From an uncultured Bacilli bacterium (GTDB lineage Bacteria > Bacillota_I > Bacilli_A > RF39 > UBA660): a stretch of 15,818 nucleotides of DNA. Below the pieces are notes generated by a model, which had not been told where the DNA came from, did no database searches, and saw only the letters and a program-made list of their open reading frames with translations. Position 1 is the first letter of the stretch; the number at the start of each line of letters is the position of its first letter. The stretch covers positions 1 through 15,818 of the forward strand of contig CANRGW010000013.1 in assembly GCA_947630205.1 (NCBI GenBank). The letters run 5' to 3'. The position numbers and the translations under genes were made by a program. This document shows, one piece after another, positions 5,902 to 12,793 of the stretch.

Positions 5902-7620
5902 ATGAGTTTTATAAGGAAACAAGAAAAATATATTTTGGAAGTATTAAAAAAATTAGGTTATGAAGAAGAAAACGTTGCTATTCTTCCAAGTAGTAAAAGA
6001 GAACTTGGTACTTTTCAGTTAAATATTGCAATGTCTTTAGCTAAAAAATATCATAAAAATCCTTTCGACTTGGCTAAGGAAATAGTTGCTAATCTTGATG
6101 ATAGATTTAAAGATATTAATATTGCTCCTCCTGGTTTTATTAATTTTTCTTTTCAAGAAGAAGACTTACTTACTTATTTAAATTCTTGTATAAAAGATTT
6201 TAACCAATTAGTGGATAAACATGATGCTAAAACTATTTTTCTTGATTATGGTGGGGCTAATGCGGCTAAAGCCTTACATGTTGGACATATGCGAAGTCCT
6301 AATATTGGAGAAGCGATGAAAAGACTTGCTTCTTTACTTGGAGATAAAACGATATCCGATGTTCATTTAGGCGATTTAGGAAGACAAGCAGGCATGTTAA
6401 TTTCTGAGATTATGTTAAGAGAACCAGACTTACCTTTTTTTGATGAAAATTATCAAGGGGAATATCCTAAAGTAAATTATACTCCTGAATATTTAGGTGA
6501 AATGTATGTTGCTGCTAATGTTGCTTCTTCTAAAGATGAAAAAAGAATGGCTTTAGTTCGCGAAATTACGGCTGATATAGATAAAGGTTCTAAAAGATAT
6601 ATTGCTCTTTGGCGTCAATTAGTTAATATTTCCTTAGTTTCTATTAAAGAAGTTTATAAAAGATTAAATTGTCATTTTGATTTATGGGAAGGTGAACTCG
6701 ATTCTTTTCAAGATGTTCCTTCCATGTTAGAAATATTAAAACCTTATTTATATGAGTCTAATGGGGCTTTAGTTATAGATGTAAAAGAAGAAAGTGATAC
6801 TAAAGAAATGCCTCCTTTAATTGTTATTAAAAATGATGGAGCAACTATTTATGCAACTAGAGAACTTGCAACGCTTTATTCTCGCGAAAAAAGATTTAAA
6901 CCAGATGAATATTGGTATTTTACCGACAATAGACAATCTCTTTATTTTGAACAAGTATTTAGAGCATCTTATAAAACAAATTTAGTAAGAAAAGAAGCTA
7001 AATTATTACATTTTGGTTTTGGAACTATTAATGGCAGTGATGGTAAACCATTTAAAACAAGAGATGGTGGCGTTATGGAATTATCTTCTTTAATCGATTT
7101 AATTAAAGAACAAATAACTCCAAAAATTAAAGAAGATTTAGAAAATAAAGAAGAAGTAAAAGAAAAACTAACGATTGCTACTTTAAAATTTGCTGATTTA
7201 ATGTCCTTTAGAAATACTGATTATATTTTTGATCCTTTTAAATTCTCATCTTTTGAGGGAAAAACAGGTCCTTATATTTTATATACAGTTGTAAGAATTA
7301 AATCCTTATTAAATAAAAGTTCTCTTACGGACTATAAATTAATTAATATTCCCAATACCGAAGTTTTAGATATCCTTTTAAAAATATTAGAACTTCCTAA
7401 TATTCTAAATAAATCTTATAATGATAAAAGTTTAAATTATATAACTGATTTTCTTTTTGATTTAGCAAGTTTATTTAATAAATTTTATAATAATTATCAT
7501 ATATTAAAAGAAGAACAAGAAGAGATTAGAAATACCTATTTAGCACTTACTAAATTAGTTTATATTGTAATGCATGAATTACTAAACATTTTAGCCATTG
7601 AAGAAGTAGAAAAAATGTAG
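5902..7620 (+). CDS. argS: Arginyl-tRNA synthetase
   Basis: This cytosolic class I synthetase joins arginine to tRNA-Arg using ATP. At 572 residues it has the normal bacterial length. Residues about 1-90 form the N-terminal tRNA-binding (Add-1) domain. The Rossmann catalytic core has the HIGH signature HVGH (126-129) within ALHVGHMRS, and a KMSKS-equivalent loop GKPFKTR (381-387), the diverged form usual in ArgS. GKTGPYILYTVVRIK opens the all-helical DALR anticodon-binding domain, which runs to the C terminus. ATG 5902 has AGGAGG five bases upstream. The DYGGAN stretch before HIGH, instead of the common SPN-type sequence, places it in a divergent branch. It shares the region with tRNA-Arg(UCU). 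No terminator is seen after its TAG. Confidence 0.97.
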   Translation: MSFIRKQEKYILEVLKKLGYEEENVAILPSSKRELGTFQLNIAMSLAKKYHKNPFDLAKEIVANLDDRFKDINIAPPGFINFSFQEEDLLTYLNSCIKDFNQLVDKHDAKTIFLDYGGANAAKALHVGHMRSPNIGEAMKRLASLLGDKTISDVHLGDLGRQAGMLISEIMLREPDLPFFDENYQGEYPKVNYTPEYLGEMYVAANVASSKDEKRMALVREITADIDKGSKRYIALWRQLVNISLVSIKEVYKRLNCHFDLWEGELDSFQDVPSMLEILKPYLYESNGALVIDVKEESDTKEMPPLIVIKNDGATIYATRELATLYSREKRFKPDEYWYFTDNRQSLYFEQVFRASYKTNLVRKEAKLLHFGFGTINGSDGKPFKTRDGGVMELSSLIDLIKEQITPKIKEDLENKEEVKEKLTIATLKFADLMSFRNTDYIFDPFKFSSFEGKTGPYILYTVVRIKSLLNKSSLTDYKLINIPNTEVLDILLKILELPNILNKSYNDKSLNYITDFLFDLASLFNKFYNNYHILKEEQEEIRNTYLALTKLVYIVMHELLNILAIEEVEKM

Positions 7621-7624
7621 AAAA

Positions 7625-7658
7625 TTCGTTAAAATTAGACAAAGAAATTTCATACAAT
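7625..7658 (+). promoter_or_regulatory. Promoter and 0A-like boxes of the GHL10 gene
   Basis: TACAAT (7653-7658) lies 18 bp after TTAAAA (7629-7634), a weak sigmaA pair. The same DNA also fits the known sporulation sigmaE pattern: TAAAATT (7630-7636), 14 bp, CATACAAT (7651-7658). TTCGTTA (7625-7631) and TTAGACA (7635-7641) resemble tandem Spo0A boxes at a 10-bp step. Which holder of this site is real cannot be decided by eye. The -10 is 14 nt from the start codon. Confidence 0.4.
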
Positions 7659-7672
7659 TAAGTTGTGATTAT

Positions 7673-8857
7673 ATGAAAAAAATATTTGTCTTTTTTTTAA
7701 TTTTTCTAACGTTTTTATTTTCTATGGCTTTTGTAAGTGCTTCTAAAAATTCAGAAATTTTTCAAGAAGAACAGGAAATAAGAGGAATTTATATAAGTTA
7801 TCTTGAATATTTAACTTACTTTCAAGGCAATTCTTTAAATATTAATAAAGCCTATATCAATAAAATGCTTGATAATGTTAAATCACTTAAATTTAATACA
7901 ATTTTTTTACAAGTATCTCCTTTTTCTGATAGTATTTATAATTCTAAAATATTTCCTTATTCGTATACCTTAAGTGGAGTAGAGGGAAAAAATCCTGGAA
8001 TGGATTACCTTGATTATTTTTTAAGAGAGGGTCATAAAAGAAATTTAAAAATTCATGCTTGGATAAATCCTTATCGTATAAGTTCAACTAATGATATAAC
8101 TAAATTATCTAAAGACAATCCTGCTTATTCTTTATTAAATACCAATGATGTAAAAATAAGCAATTTAGGAATATATTATAATCCAGCAAGTCCTAAAGCC
8201 ATTGATTTAATTTTAAAACAAGTATATGAATTAATATCAAATTATGATTTAGATGGTATTCATTTTGACGATTATTTTTATGTTGATCAAGAAATAGACA
8301 ATGAAAATTATTTAAAATATTCTCTTAATAATCCTAATATTACTTTAGGAGATTATCGCTTACAAATTGTTAATACAATGATAAAAAGTGTTTATAAATT
8401 AATTAAAGATTATAATTCCAAAATAATTTTTAGTATTGCTCCTGATGGAAATATTAATAATAATTATGATTTACATTTTGCTGATGTTAAAACATGGCTT
8501 AAAGAAGATAATTATGTAGATATTATTATGCCCCAAGTTTATTATGGTTTTGAAAATCAATATAAACCTTTTATTGAAACAGTTACAGAATGGAATAACT
8601 TAATAGAAAATAAAGTAAAAATAATACCAGTTCTAGCATTTTATAAAGTAGGTTCTTTTGATAATCAAGCAGGAAGTGGTGGAAATGAATGGCAAGATAA
8701 TGATAATATTATAAGTAGGCAAATAAATTATGTAAAAACACTTAATAAATATGAAGGCTTTTCCTTATTTAGATATGATTTTCTTTATAACCAAGATTTT
8801 AAAAATTTAAAAACAGATATAGAACTTGAAAATATAAAAGTAACACTTAATACATAA
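7673..8857 (+). CDS. Secreted glycosyl-hydrolase-like 10 (YngK/GHL10) family protein
   Basis: A 394-residue exported protein. Residues about 1-24 are a clear signal peptide (MKK, hydrophobic core, VSAS). The GHL10 TIM-barrel domain starts at RGIYISYLEY (37-46) and contains HAWINPYR, YYNPASP and the family signature DGIHFDDYF, with the conserved acids D194, D199 and D200. Later IMPQVYYG and the ending GFSLFRYDFLY fit the barrel's last strands. The family is thought to act on polysaccharide or peptidoglycan-type glycans; the exact substrate is not known to me. The ATG is preceded only by TTGTGATT, a reduced form of the GGTGATT seen before neighbouring genes. A possible sigmaE or Spo0A-controlled promoter and the downstream spoIVFAB pair hint at a role in spore envelope or cortex (inference). 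Confidence 0.88.
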   Translation: MKKIFVFFLIFLTFLFSMAFVSASKNSEIFQEEQEIRGIYISYLEYLTYFQGNSLNINKAYINKMLDNVKSLKFNTIFLQVSPFSDSIYNSKIFPYSYTLSGVEGKNPGMDYLDYFLREGHKRNLKIHAWINPYRISSTNDITKLSKDNPAYSLLNTNDVKISNLGIYYNPASPKAIDLILKQVYELISNYDLDGIHFDDYFYVDQEIDNENYLKYSLNNPNITLGDYRLQIVNTMIKSVYKLIKDYNSKIIFSIAPDGNINNNYDLHFADVKTWLKEDNYVDIIMPQVYYGFENQYKPFIETVTEWNNLIENKVKIIPVLAFYKVGSFDNQAGSGGNEWQDNDNIISRQINYVKTLNKYEGFSLFRYDFLYNQDFKNLKTDIELENIKVTLNT

Positions 8858-8929
8858 AAAAGAACAAATAATTTCTCTTTACATATTTTATAAATGAAGA
8901 TTTAAGACATGAAAAAGAATTATTATTAA

Positions 8930-8935
8930 TATACT
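8930..8935 (+). promoter_or_regulatory. -10 box before the spoIVFA-like gene
   Basis: TATACT (8930-8935) stands 14 nt before ATG 8950 and places transcription start at the GGTGA Shine-Dalgarno (8941-8945). No good -35 is seen; TAAGACA (8903-8909) is upstream. In Bacillus this operon uses sigmaE, but the match here to the sigmaE -10 (CATACANT) is poor. Confidence 0.4.
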
Positions 8936-8949
8936 TTAATGGTGATAAT

Positions 8950-9543
8950 ATGGATTTAAATTCTAGTAAATTTTTAAATAATTCTTCAAAAAAAACACCT
9001 AAAAAAAGTTTTTTAATTTCTTTCTTAAATAAATTTTTAATATGTTTTATACTAGTTATATTTTGTCTTATTTTTATGAAAACCAATGCAAAATTTAAAG
9101 ATTTTATAGAGAATAAAGTTTTTAAAGATAATTTATCATTTGCTTATATTAATAATCTATATAATAAATATTTTGGTAATATTTTTCCTAGTTATAAAAG
9201 TGATGATACGGCTTCTGTTTTTAATGAAAAATTAGAATATCAAAATGTTTCTGGTTATTATGATGGTTATAAATTAGAAGTTAATAATGCTTATTTAGTT
9301 CCAATTATTGAAAGTGGAATTGTTGTATATGCATCGGATATGGAAAATTATGGTTATACAATTATAATTGAAGGAATAGATGGAGTTGATATTTGGTATG
9401 GAAATTTACAAAATCCAAGTGTTAAATTATATGATTATGTAAGTAAAGGTAGTTTTTTAGGAGAAACAGTTGATAATAATTTGTATTTAGTATTTGAAAA
9501 AAATCAGGAATATTTGAAAATTGAAGACTATCTTAAAAATTAA
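8950..9543 (+). CDS. spoIVFA: SpoIVFA-like membrane protein with degenerate M23 domain
   Basis: A 197-residue protein with a basic N terminus, one membrane helix (about 23-43) and a C-terminal LytM/M23-like fold (about 110-195). The fold is recognisable from VPIIESGIVVYAS, YGYTIIIEG, IWYGNL, the VSKGSFLG turn and LYLVFEKN. Active M23 enzymes carry His/Asp zinc ligands, including an HxH in the strand occupied here by IWYGNL and LVFEK. These are missing, so it should be non-catalytic, as in SpoIVFA. In Bacillus subtilis SpoIVFA holds and inhibits the SpoIVFB protease in the outer forespore membrane. The next gene is an M50 protease overlapping by 23 bases, which is the main support for the name. 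GGTG lies five bases before the ATG. It is shorter than the Bacillus protein (about 260 residues). Confidence 0.75.
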   Translation: MDLNSSKFLNNSSKKTPKKSFLISFLNKFLICFILVIFCLIFMKTNAKFKDFIENKVFKDNLSFAYINNLYNKYFGNIFPSYKSDDTASVFNEKLEYQNVSGYYDGYKLEVNNAYLVPIIESGIVVYASDMENYGYTIIIEGIDGVDIWYGNLQNPSVKLYDYVSKGSFLGETVDNNLYLVFEKNQEYLKIEDYLKN

Positions 9544-10261
9544 GTTTGATTTTACTTTTTATTTATTTCTTCTTTTAGTTTTAAGTTTAGGAATGTTTAA
9601 AGAATTTACTTTTATTTTTATCCTTTTATTTTTTCATGAATTAGGTCATGCTTATATGGGAATACTTTTAAAATGGAAAGTTTTAAATATAACTTTTTAT
9701 CCTTATGGAGGAAGAACTTTATTTGATACGAAAGAAAATAGTTCTCTTAATAAAGAAATTTTAATTATTTTAGCAGGACCATTAGTTCAAATAATTACCT
9801 ATATTATTCTAAGTTATTTTTTTAAATATTCTTATATTAGAACCTATCATTTAACTATTTTAATTTTTAATTTACTTCCTATATTATCATTAGATGGAGG
9901 ACGACTTTTAAATTTAATTTTAAATAAGTTTTTTAATTATTTAAAAAGTTTTTATATAACTTTTAGTGTTTCTATTTTAACAACTATAATATTATTAATG
10001 ATATGTCTTTTTAATTATCATAATTTAAATTTATTTTTAATGACTATTTTTCTTCTTTTTAAAATAATAAAGAGTTTTAAAGATATAAAATATTGCTATG
10101 AAAAATTTTTATTAGAAAGATATTTATATGATTTTACTTTTTCCAAAAGAAAGATAGGAAAAGATATATATGATTTATATAAAGATTGTTATCATTATAT
10201 AGATTTTCAAGATGAGAAAAAATATTTAGAAAAATTTTATAGAAAAGATAAAAAAACTTAA
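9521..10261 (+). CDS. spoIVFB: SpoIVFB-like M50 intramembrane zinc metalloprotease
   Basis: A 246-residue site-2-protease family enzyme. Bacillus SpoIVFB cleaves pro-sigmaK within the outer forespore membrane late in sporulation. The zinc motif HELGH is at 39-43 (catalytic E40), the third ligand is D125 in NLLPILSLDGGR, and LAGPLVQ (84-90) is in the central helix. All key residues are present, so it should be active. About six hydrophobic segments are visible, and the C-terminal 50 residues are charged and cytosolic. The start is TTG 9521, with CAGGAA about 10 bases upstream. It is favoured because ILKIKFDF corresponds to the ILKIHVHP opening of Bacillus SpoIVFB (recalled). The 23-base overlap with spoIVFA implies coupled translation. 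A CBS domain, present in some M50 enzymes, is absent. Confidence 0.85.
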   Translation: MKTILKIKFDFTFYLFLLLVLSLGMFKEFTFIFILLFFHELGHAYMGILLKWKVLNITFYPYGGRTLFDTKENSSLNKEILIILAGPLVQIITYIILSYFFKYSYIRTYHLTILIFNLLPILSLDGGRLLNLILNKFFNYLKSFYITFSVSILTTIILLMICLFNYHNLNLFLMTIFLLFKIIKSFKDIKYCYEKFLLERYLYDFTFSKRKIGKDIYDLYKDCYHYIDFQDEKKYLEKFYRKDKKT

Positions 10262-10269
10262 AAAAGTCT

Positions 10270-10298
10270 TGACAAATAAGGGAAAAAAAGTTATTATC
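10270..10298 (+). promoter_or_regulatory. Promoter of infC-rpmI-rplT
   Basis: Perfect TTGACA (10270-10275), 17-bp spacer, TATTAT (10293-10298). It begins 9 bases after the spoIVFB stop codon. Transcription would start near 10305, giving a leader of about 154 nt. Confidence 0.85.
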
Positions 10299-10304
10299 TT
10301 ATAC

Positions 10305-10458
10305 GTAAATTGAAAAAGGAAAGAGATTTATTCCACCTGATTGAGTTTATCAATGGGTAAATGCCTAAATTAAATAATGTTTATATTGTTTTTTAGTGTA
10401 TTTAAAGTGGATAATTCTATCTGCTTTTTTTAAATTTAATATATTGGAGGTGTTTTGT
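10305..10458 (+). promoter_or_regulatory. Structured leader of infC-rpmI-rplT, probable L20-type autoregulatory region
   Basis: The leader contains a stem in which ACCT-G-ATTGA pairs with TCAAT-GGGT (about 10336-10360, one bulged G), and it ends in a terminator-like hairpin just before the infC RBS. In Bacillus subtilis this operon is controlled by L20 binding to its leader and causing premature termination. The position and architecture agree, but I cannot confirm the 23S-like L20 site by eye. Confidence 0.55.
10404..10431 (+). terminator. Attenuator hairpin before infC
   Basis: AAAGTGGATA (10404-10413) pairs with TATCTGCTTT (10418-10427) around ATTC, using two G-U pairs, and runs into a seven-T tract (10425-10431). 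It stands 14 bases before the infC Shine-Dalgarno, as expected for transcription attenuation of the operon. Confidence 0.65.
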
Positions 10459-10983
10459 ATCGCAAACAACAAAAATGGTTTGTTAATTAATGAACAAATC
10501 AAAGCAAGTTCCGTTTTAGTAATTGGTCCAAATGGAGAACAAGTAGGGGTAAAACCTTTAAAAGATGCGCTTGTTTTAGCAAATTATGCAGGTCTTGATT
10601 TAGTACTTATGAACCCTAATGGTAATCCACCGGTTGCCAAAATAATGGATTATAACAAATATCGTTATTTGAAAAATAAGAAAGAAAAAGAAAACATTAA
10701 AAGACAAAAAGCAAATATGACAGAGACAAAAGAGTTTAGACTTAGTAGTGTTATTGATGTTGGAGACTTTGAAACAAAATTAAGACAAGTTACCAAATAT
10801 CTAGAAAAAGGTGCTAAGATAAAACTTACAATTAGATTTAAAGGTCGTCAAATGTCTCATACTGAACTTGGTCAAGATGTTTTAATAAAATTTGCTGAAC
10901 GCTTAAGTGAGATATCTGTTATCACTGATGCACCAAAACTAGATGGAAGAACGATGACGATGATGCTTGCACCAAAAAAATAA
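10459..10983 (+). CDS. infC: Translation initiation factor IF-3, AUC start
   Basis: IF-3 binds the 30S subunit, prevents premature 50S joining and checks the start codon. The 174-residue product has the N domain (NEQIKASSVLVIG, LDLVLMNPNG, PPVAKIMDYNKYRY), a Lys-rich linker and the C domain (TKEFRLSSVIDVGDFETK, IKLTIRFKGRQMSH). The start is ATC 10459: GGAGGTG (10446-10452) lies six bases upstream. No ATG, GTG or TTG in frame lies near the RBS; the closest, GTG 10396, has no RBS and is upstream of the attenuator. From ATC the length fits the family. Non-AUG starts (AUU in E. coli and Geobacillus) let IF-3 repress its own synthesis, so the same is expected here. It is first gene of the operon, with rpmI 17 bases downstream. 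Confidence 0.95.
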   Translation: MANNKNGLLINEQIKASSVLVIGPNGEQVGVKPLKDALVLANYAGLDLVLMNPNGNPPVAKIMDYNKYRYLKNKKEKENIKRQKANMTETKEFRLSSVIDVGDFETKLRQVTKYLEKGAKIKLTIRFKGRQMSHTELGQDVLIKFAERLSEISVITDAPKLDGRTMTMMLAPKK

Positions 10984-11000
10984 GAAAAGGAGAGATTGAA

Positions 11001-11189
11001 ATGCAAAAATTAAAAACACATAAAGGTACAAAAAAAGTATTAAAGATTAGAAAAGGCGGCACTATTAAAATAGGACGTCCAGGTTCAAGACATAATACTG
11101 GTAAGAAAAATGCTGATATTAATAGAAAGAATAGAAAGGGAAGCGCTTTATCAAAAGCCGATAAAAATAGATTAAGAGATATAATCTAG
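11001..11189 (+). CDS. rpmI: Ribosomal protein L35 (bL35)
   Basis: A 62-residue very basic protein of the large subunit. MQKLKTHKGTKKVLKI, the GRPGSRHNTGKK region and LSKADKNRLRDII match bL35 from end to end, only two to four residues short of the usual 64-66. AAGGAG lies upstream of the ATG. It sits between infC and rplT, the standard order, and RBS-to-stop spacings of 16-17 bases indicate one transcript. Confidence 0.97.
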   Translation: MQKLKTHKGTKKVLKIRKGGTIKIGRPGSRHNTGKKNADINRKNRKGSALSKADKNRLRDII

Positions 11190-11205
11190 TAAGGAGGAGT
11201 TCAAT

Positions 11206-11745
11206 ATGACAAGAGTTAAAAGTGGAGTAGAAACGAAACAAAGACATAAAAAAGTTCTAAAAGAAGCAAGTGGTTACTTCGGTAGTAAACATAGATTATA
11301 TAAATCTGCTAAAGAACAATTAATGCATTCAAGAGTTTATGCATATCGTGATAGAAGACAAAAGAAACGTGAATTTAGAAAATTATGGATTACAAGAATT
11401 AATGCCGCTTGTCGTGAAAATGATATTAGTTATTCAAAATTCATTAATGGATTAACAAAAGCAGGTGTTGAAGTTAATAGAAAAATGTTATCAGAAATAG
11501 CCATTAATGATATGGATGCTTTTAAAGAATTAGTTAAAGTTGCTAAAAGTGGTAAAGTTGTAGTTAAAGAAGTAGCAAAAGAAGAAAAATCAAAAGAAGA
11601 AAAAGTTAAAGTTAATCCTTCCAAAGAAGAAACAAAAGATTTAAATAGTTTAACTGTTGCTGAACTTAAAAATTTAGCTAAAGAAAAGAATATTGAAGGA
11701 TATACTACAATGAAAAAAGCTGAATTATTAGAGGCTTTAAAATAA
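11206..11745 (+). CDS. rplT: Ribosomal protein L20 (bL20) with C-terminal Rho-N/SAP-like domain
   Basis: bL20 is needed early in 50S assembly and represses its own operon in Bacillus. Residues 1 to about 117 are a full L20 (ETKQRHKKVLKEASGYFGSK, RVYAYRDRRQKKREFR, LWITRINAACRE). The usual length is about 118, but this one has 179. A Lys/Glu/Val linker (about 118-144) leads to residues 145-179, a helix-loop-helix of Rho N-terminal/SAP type (LTVAELKNLAKEKNIEGY, then MKKAELLEALK). A closely similar domain ends S2 in the next operon. The RBS is AGGAGG, partly overlapping the region after the rpmI stop. The tail is in frame with no sign of frameshift, and its codon use is like the core. Its role is unknown; nucleic-acid binding is the family-based guess. 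Confidence 0.96.
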   Translation: MTRVKSGVETKQRHKKVLKEASGYFGSKHRLYKSAKEQLMHSRVYAYRDRRQKKREFRKLWITRINAACRENDISYSKFINGLTKAGVEVNRKMLSEIAINDMDAFKELVKVAKSGKVVVKEVAKEEKSKEEKVKVNPSKEETKDLNSLTVAELKNLAKEKNIEGYTTMKKAELLEALK

Positions 11746-11764
11746 AATAAACAAATTAATGAAT

Positions 11765-11793
11765 TTATATTCATCCTGCCAATTTGGTAGAAT
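11765..11793 (+). promoter_or_regulatory. Possible promoter of rpsB-tsf
   Basis: TTATAT (11765-11770), 17-bp spacer, TAGAAT (11788-11793) with an extended TGG before the -10. A small stem CTGCC-AATTT-GGTAG overlaps it. No terminator is evident after rplT, so read-through from the infC operon may add to rpsB expression. Confidence 0.4.
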
Positions 11794-11827
11794 ATAAGAA
11801 GTTAATTGAAGGAAAAGGAGAAAAAAT

Positions 11828-12784
11828 ATGACAGTAGTTTCAATGAATTATTTATTAGAAGCAGGTGTTCACTTCGGACACCAAAAAAGAAGATGGAACC
11901 CAAAGATGAAAGAATATATCTTTGAAGCAAGGGATGACATCTATATAATTGATTTACAAAAAACCGTTAAAAAATTAGAGGAAGCATATGATGCTCTTTT
12001 AGAAATTGCTAAAGATGGTGGTAAAGTAATTTTTGTTGGTACAAAAAAACAAGCCAATGAAGCATGTTTAGAATGTGCTGAAAGAACAGGAATGTATTAC
12101 GTAACAGAACGTTGGTTAGGTGGTACTTTAACAAACTTTAAAACAATTCGTTCAAGAGTTAAAAGATTAGAAGAATTAGAAAAGATGCAAGAAGATGGTA
12201 CTTATGATTTATTACCTAAAAAAGAAGTTGCTCTTTTAAATAAAGAATATGAAAAATTAGATAGATACTTAAGAGGAATTAGAGATATGAAAGAACTTCC
12301 TGCTGCTATGATTGTTGTTGACCCTAAACAAGAAGAAATAGCCATTCGTGAAGCCCATAAATTAGGTATCAAAACTTTTGGTATTGTTGATACTAATTGT
12401 GATCCTGATGTTTTAGATTATCCAATTCCTGGAAATGATGATGCTGTAAGAGCAGTTAAAGTTGTTCTTAATGCTTTAACTAATGCTATTGCAAGTAGTA
12501 ATGGTTCTGAAATAGTTGATGTTATATCAGAAGATGATAAAAAAGAAAGTAAAAAGGAAGAGGTAAAAGAAGAAAAGGTATCTAAAGAAGATACTCCAAA
12601 AGAAAAAAAGGAAACTCCTCAAAAAGAAACTAAAAAGAAAGAAAAAGAAACCAAAGAAGCCGATAAAGAAGTTAAAAATATTAAAGAATTAACTTTAGTT
12701 GAACTTAAAGATTTAGCGAAAGAAAGAGGCATCAAAGGTTATTCAAAAATGAAAAAAGAAGAATTACTAGAAGTTTTAAAATAA
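11828..12784 (+). CDS. rpsB: Ribosomal protein S2 (uS2) with C-terminal Rho-N/SAP-like domain
   Basis: uS2 is the last large protein to join the 30S subunit and binds near S1 and the mRNA exit. Residues 1 to about 235 are standard S2: EAGVHFGHQKRRWNPKM, IYIIDLQKT, ERWLGGTLTNFKTI, AMIVVDPKQE and GIVDTNCDPDVLDYPIPGNDD. A Lys/Glu-rich linker (about 236-283) follows. Residues 284-318 form a helix-loop-helix like the Rho N-terminal or SAP domain (LTLVELKDLAKERGIKGY, then MKKEELLEVLK), 21 of 31 residues identical to the L20 tail. The total of 318 residues compares with about 230-260 normally. AAGGAG precedes ATG 11828. tsf follows after 9 bases, the universal rpsB-tsf order. The tail function is unknown. 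Confidence 0.97.
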   Translation: MTVVSMNYLLEAGVHFGHQKRRWNPKMKEYIFEARDDIYIIDLQKTVKKLEEAYDALLEIAKDGGKVIFVGTKKQANEACLECAERTGMYYVTERWLGGTLTNFKTIRSRVKRLEELEKMQEDGTYDLLPKKEVALLNKEYEKLDRYLRGIRDMKELPAAMIVVDPKQEEIAIREAHKLGIKTFGIVDTNCDPDVLDYPIPGNDDAVRAVKVVLNALTNAIASSNGSEIVDVISEDDKKESKKEEVKEEKVSKEDTPKEKKETPQKETKKKEKETKEADKEVKNIKELTLVELKDLAKERGIKGYSKMKKEELLEVLK

Positions 12785-12793
12785 GGAGGAATT

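Noticed and set aside
8847..9086. Minus-strand 79-codon ORF across the spoIVFA start
   Set aside because: No RBS or promoter, overlaps the real gene, and its composition is that of an antisense shadow.
10396..10458. GTG 10396 as the infC start
   Set aside because: No RBS; it lies upstream of the attenuator hairpin, and the extra 21 residues have no IF-3 similarity.
11430..11774. Minus-strand 114-codon ORF opposite the L20 tail
   Set aside because: Ser/Leu/Phe-rich complement of Lys/Glu codons; no independent signals.
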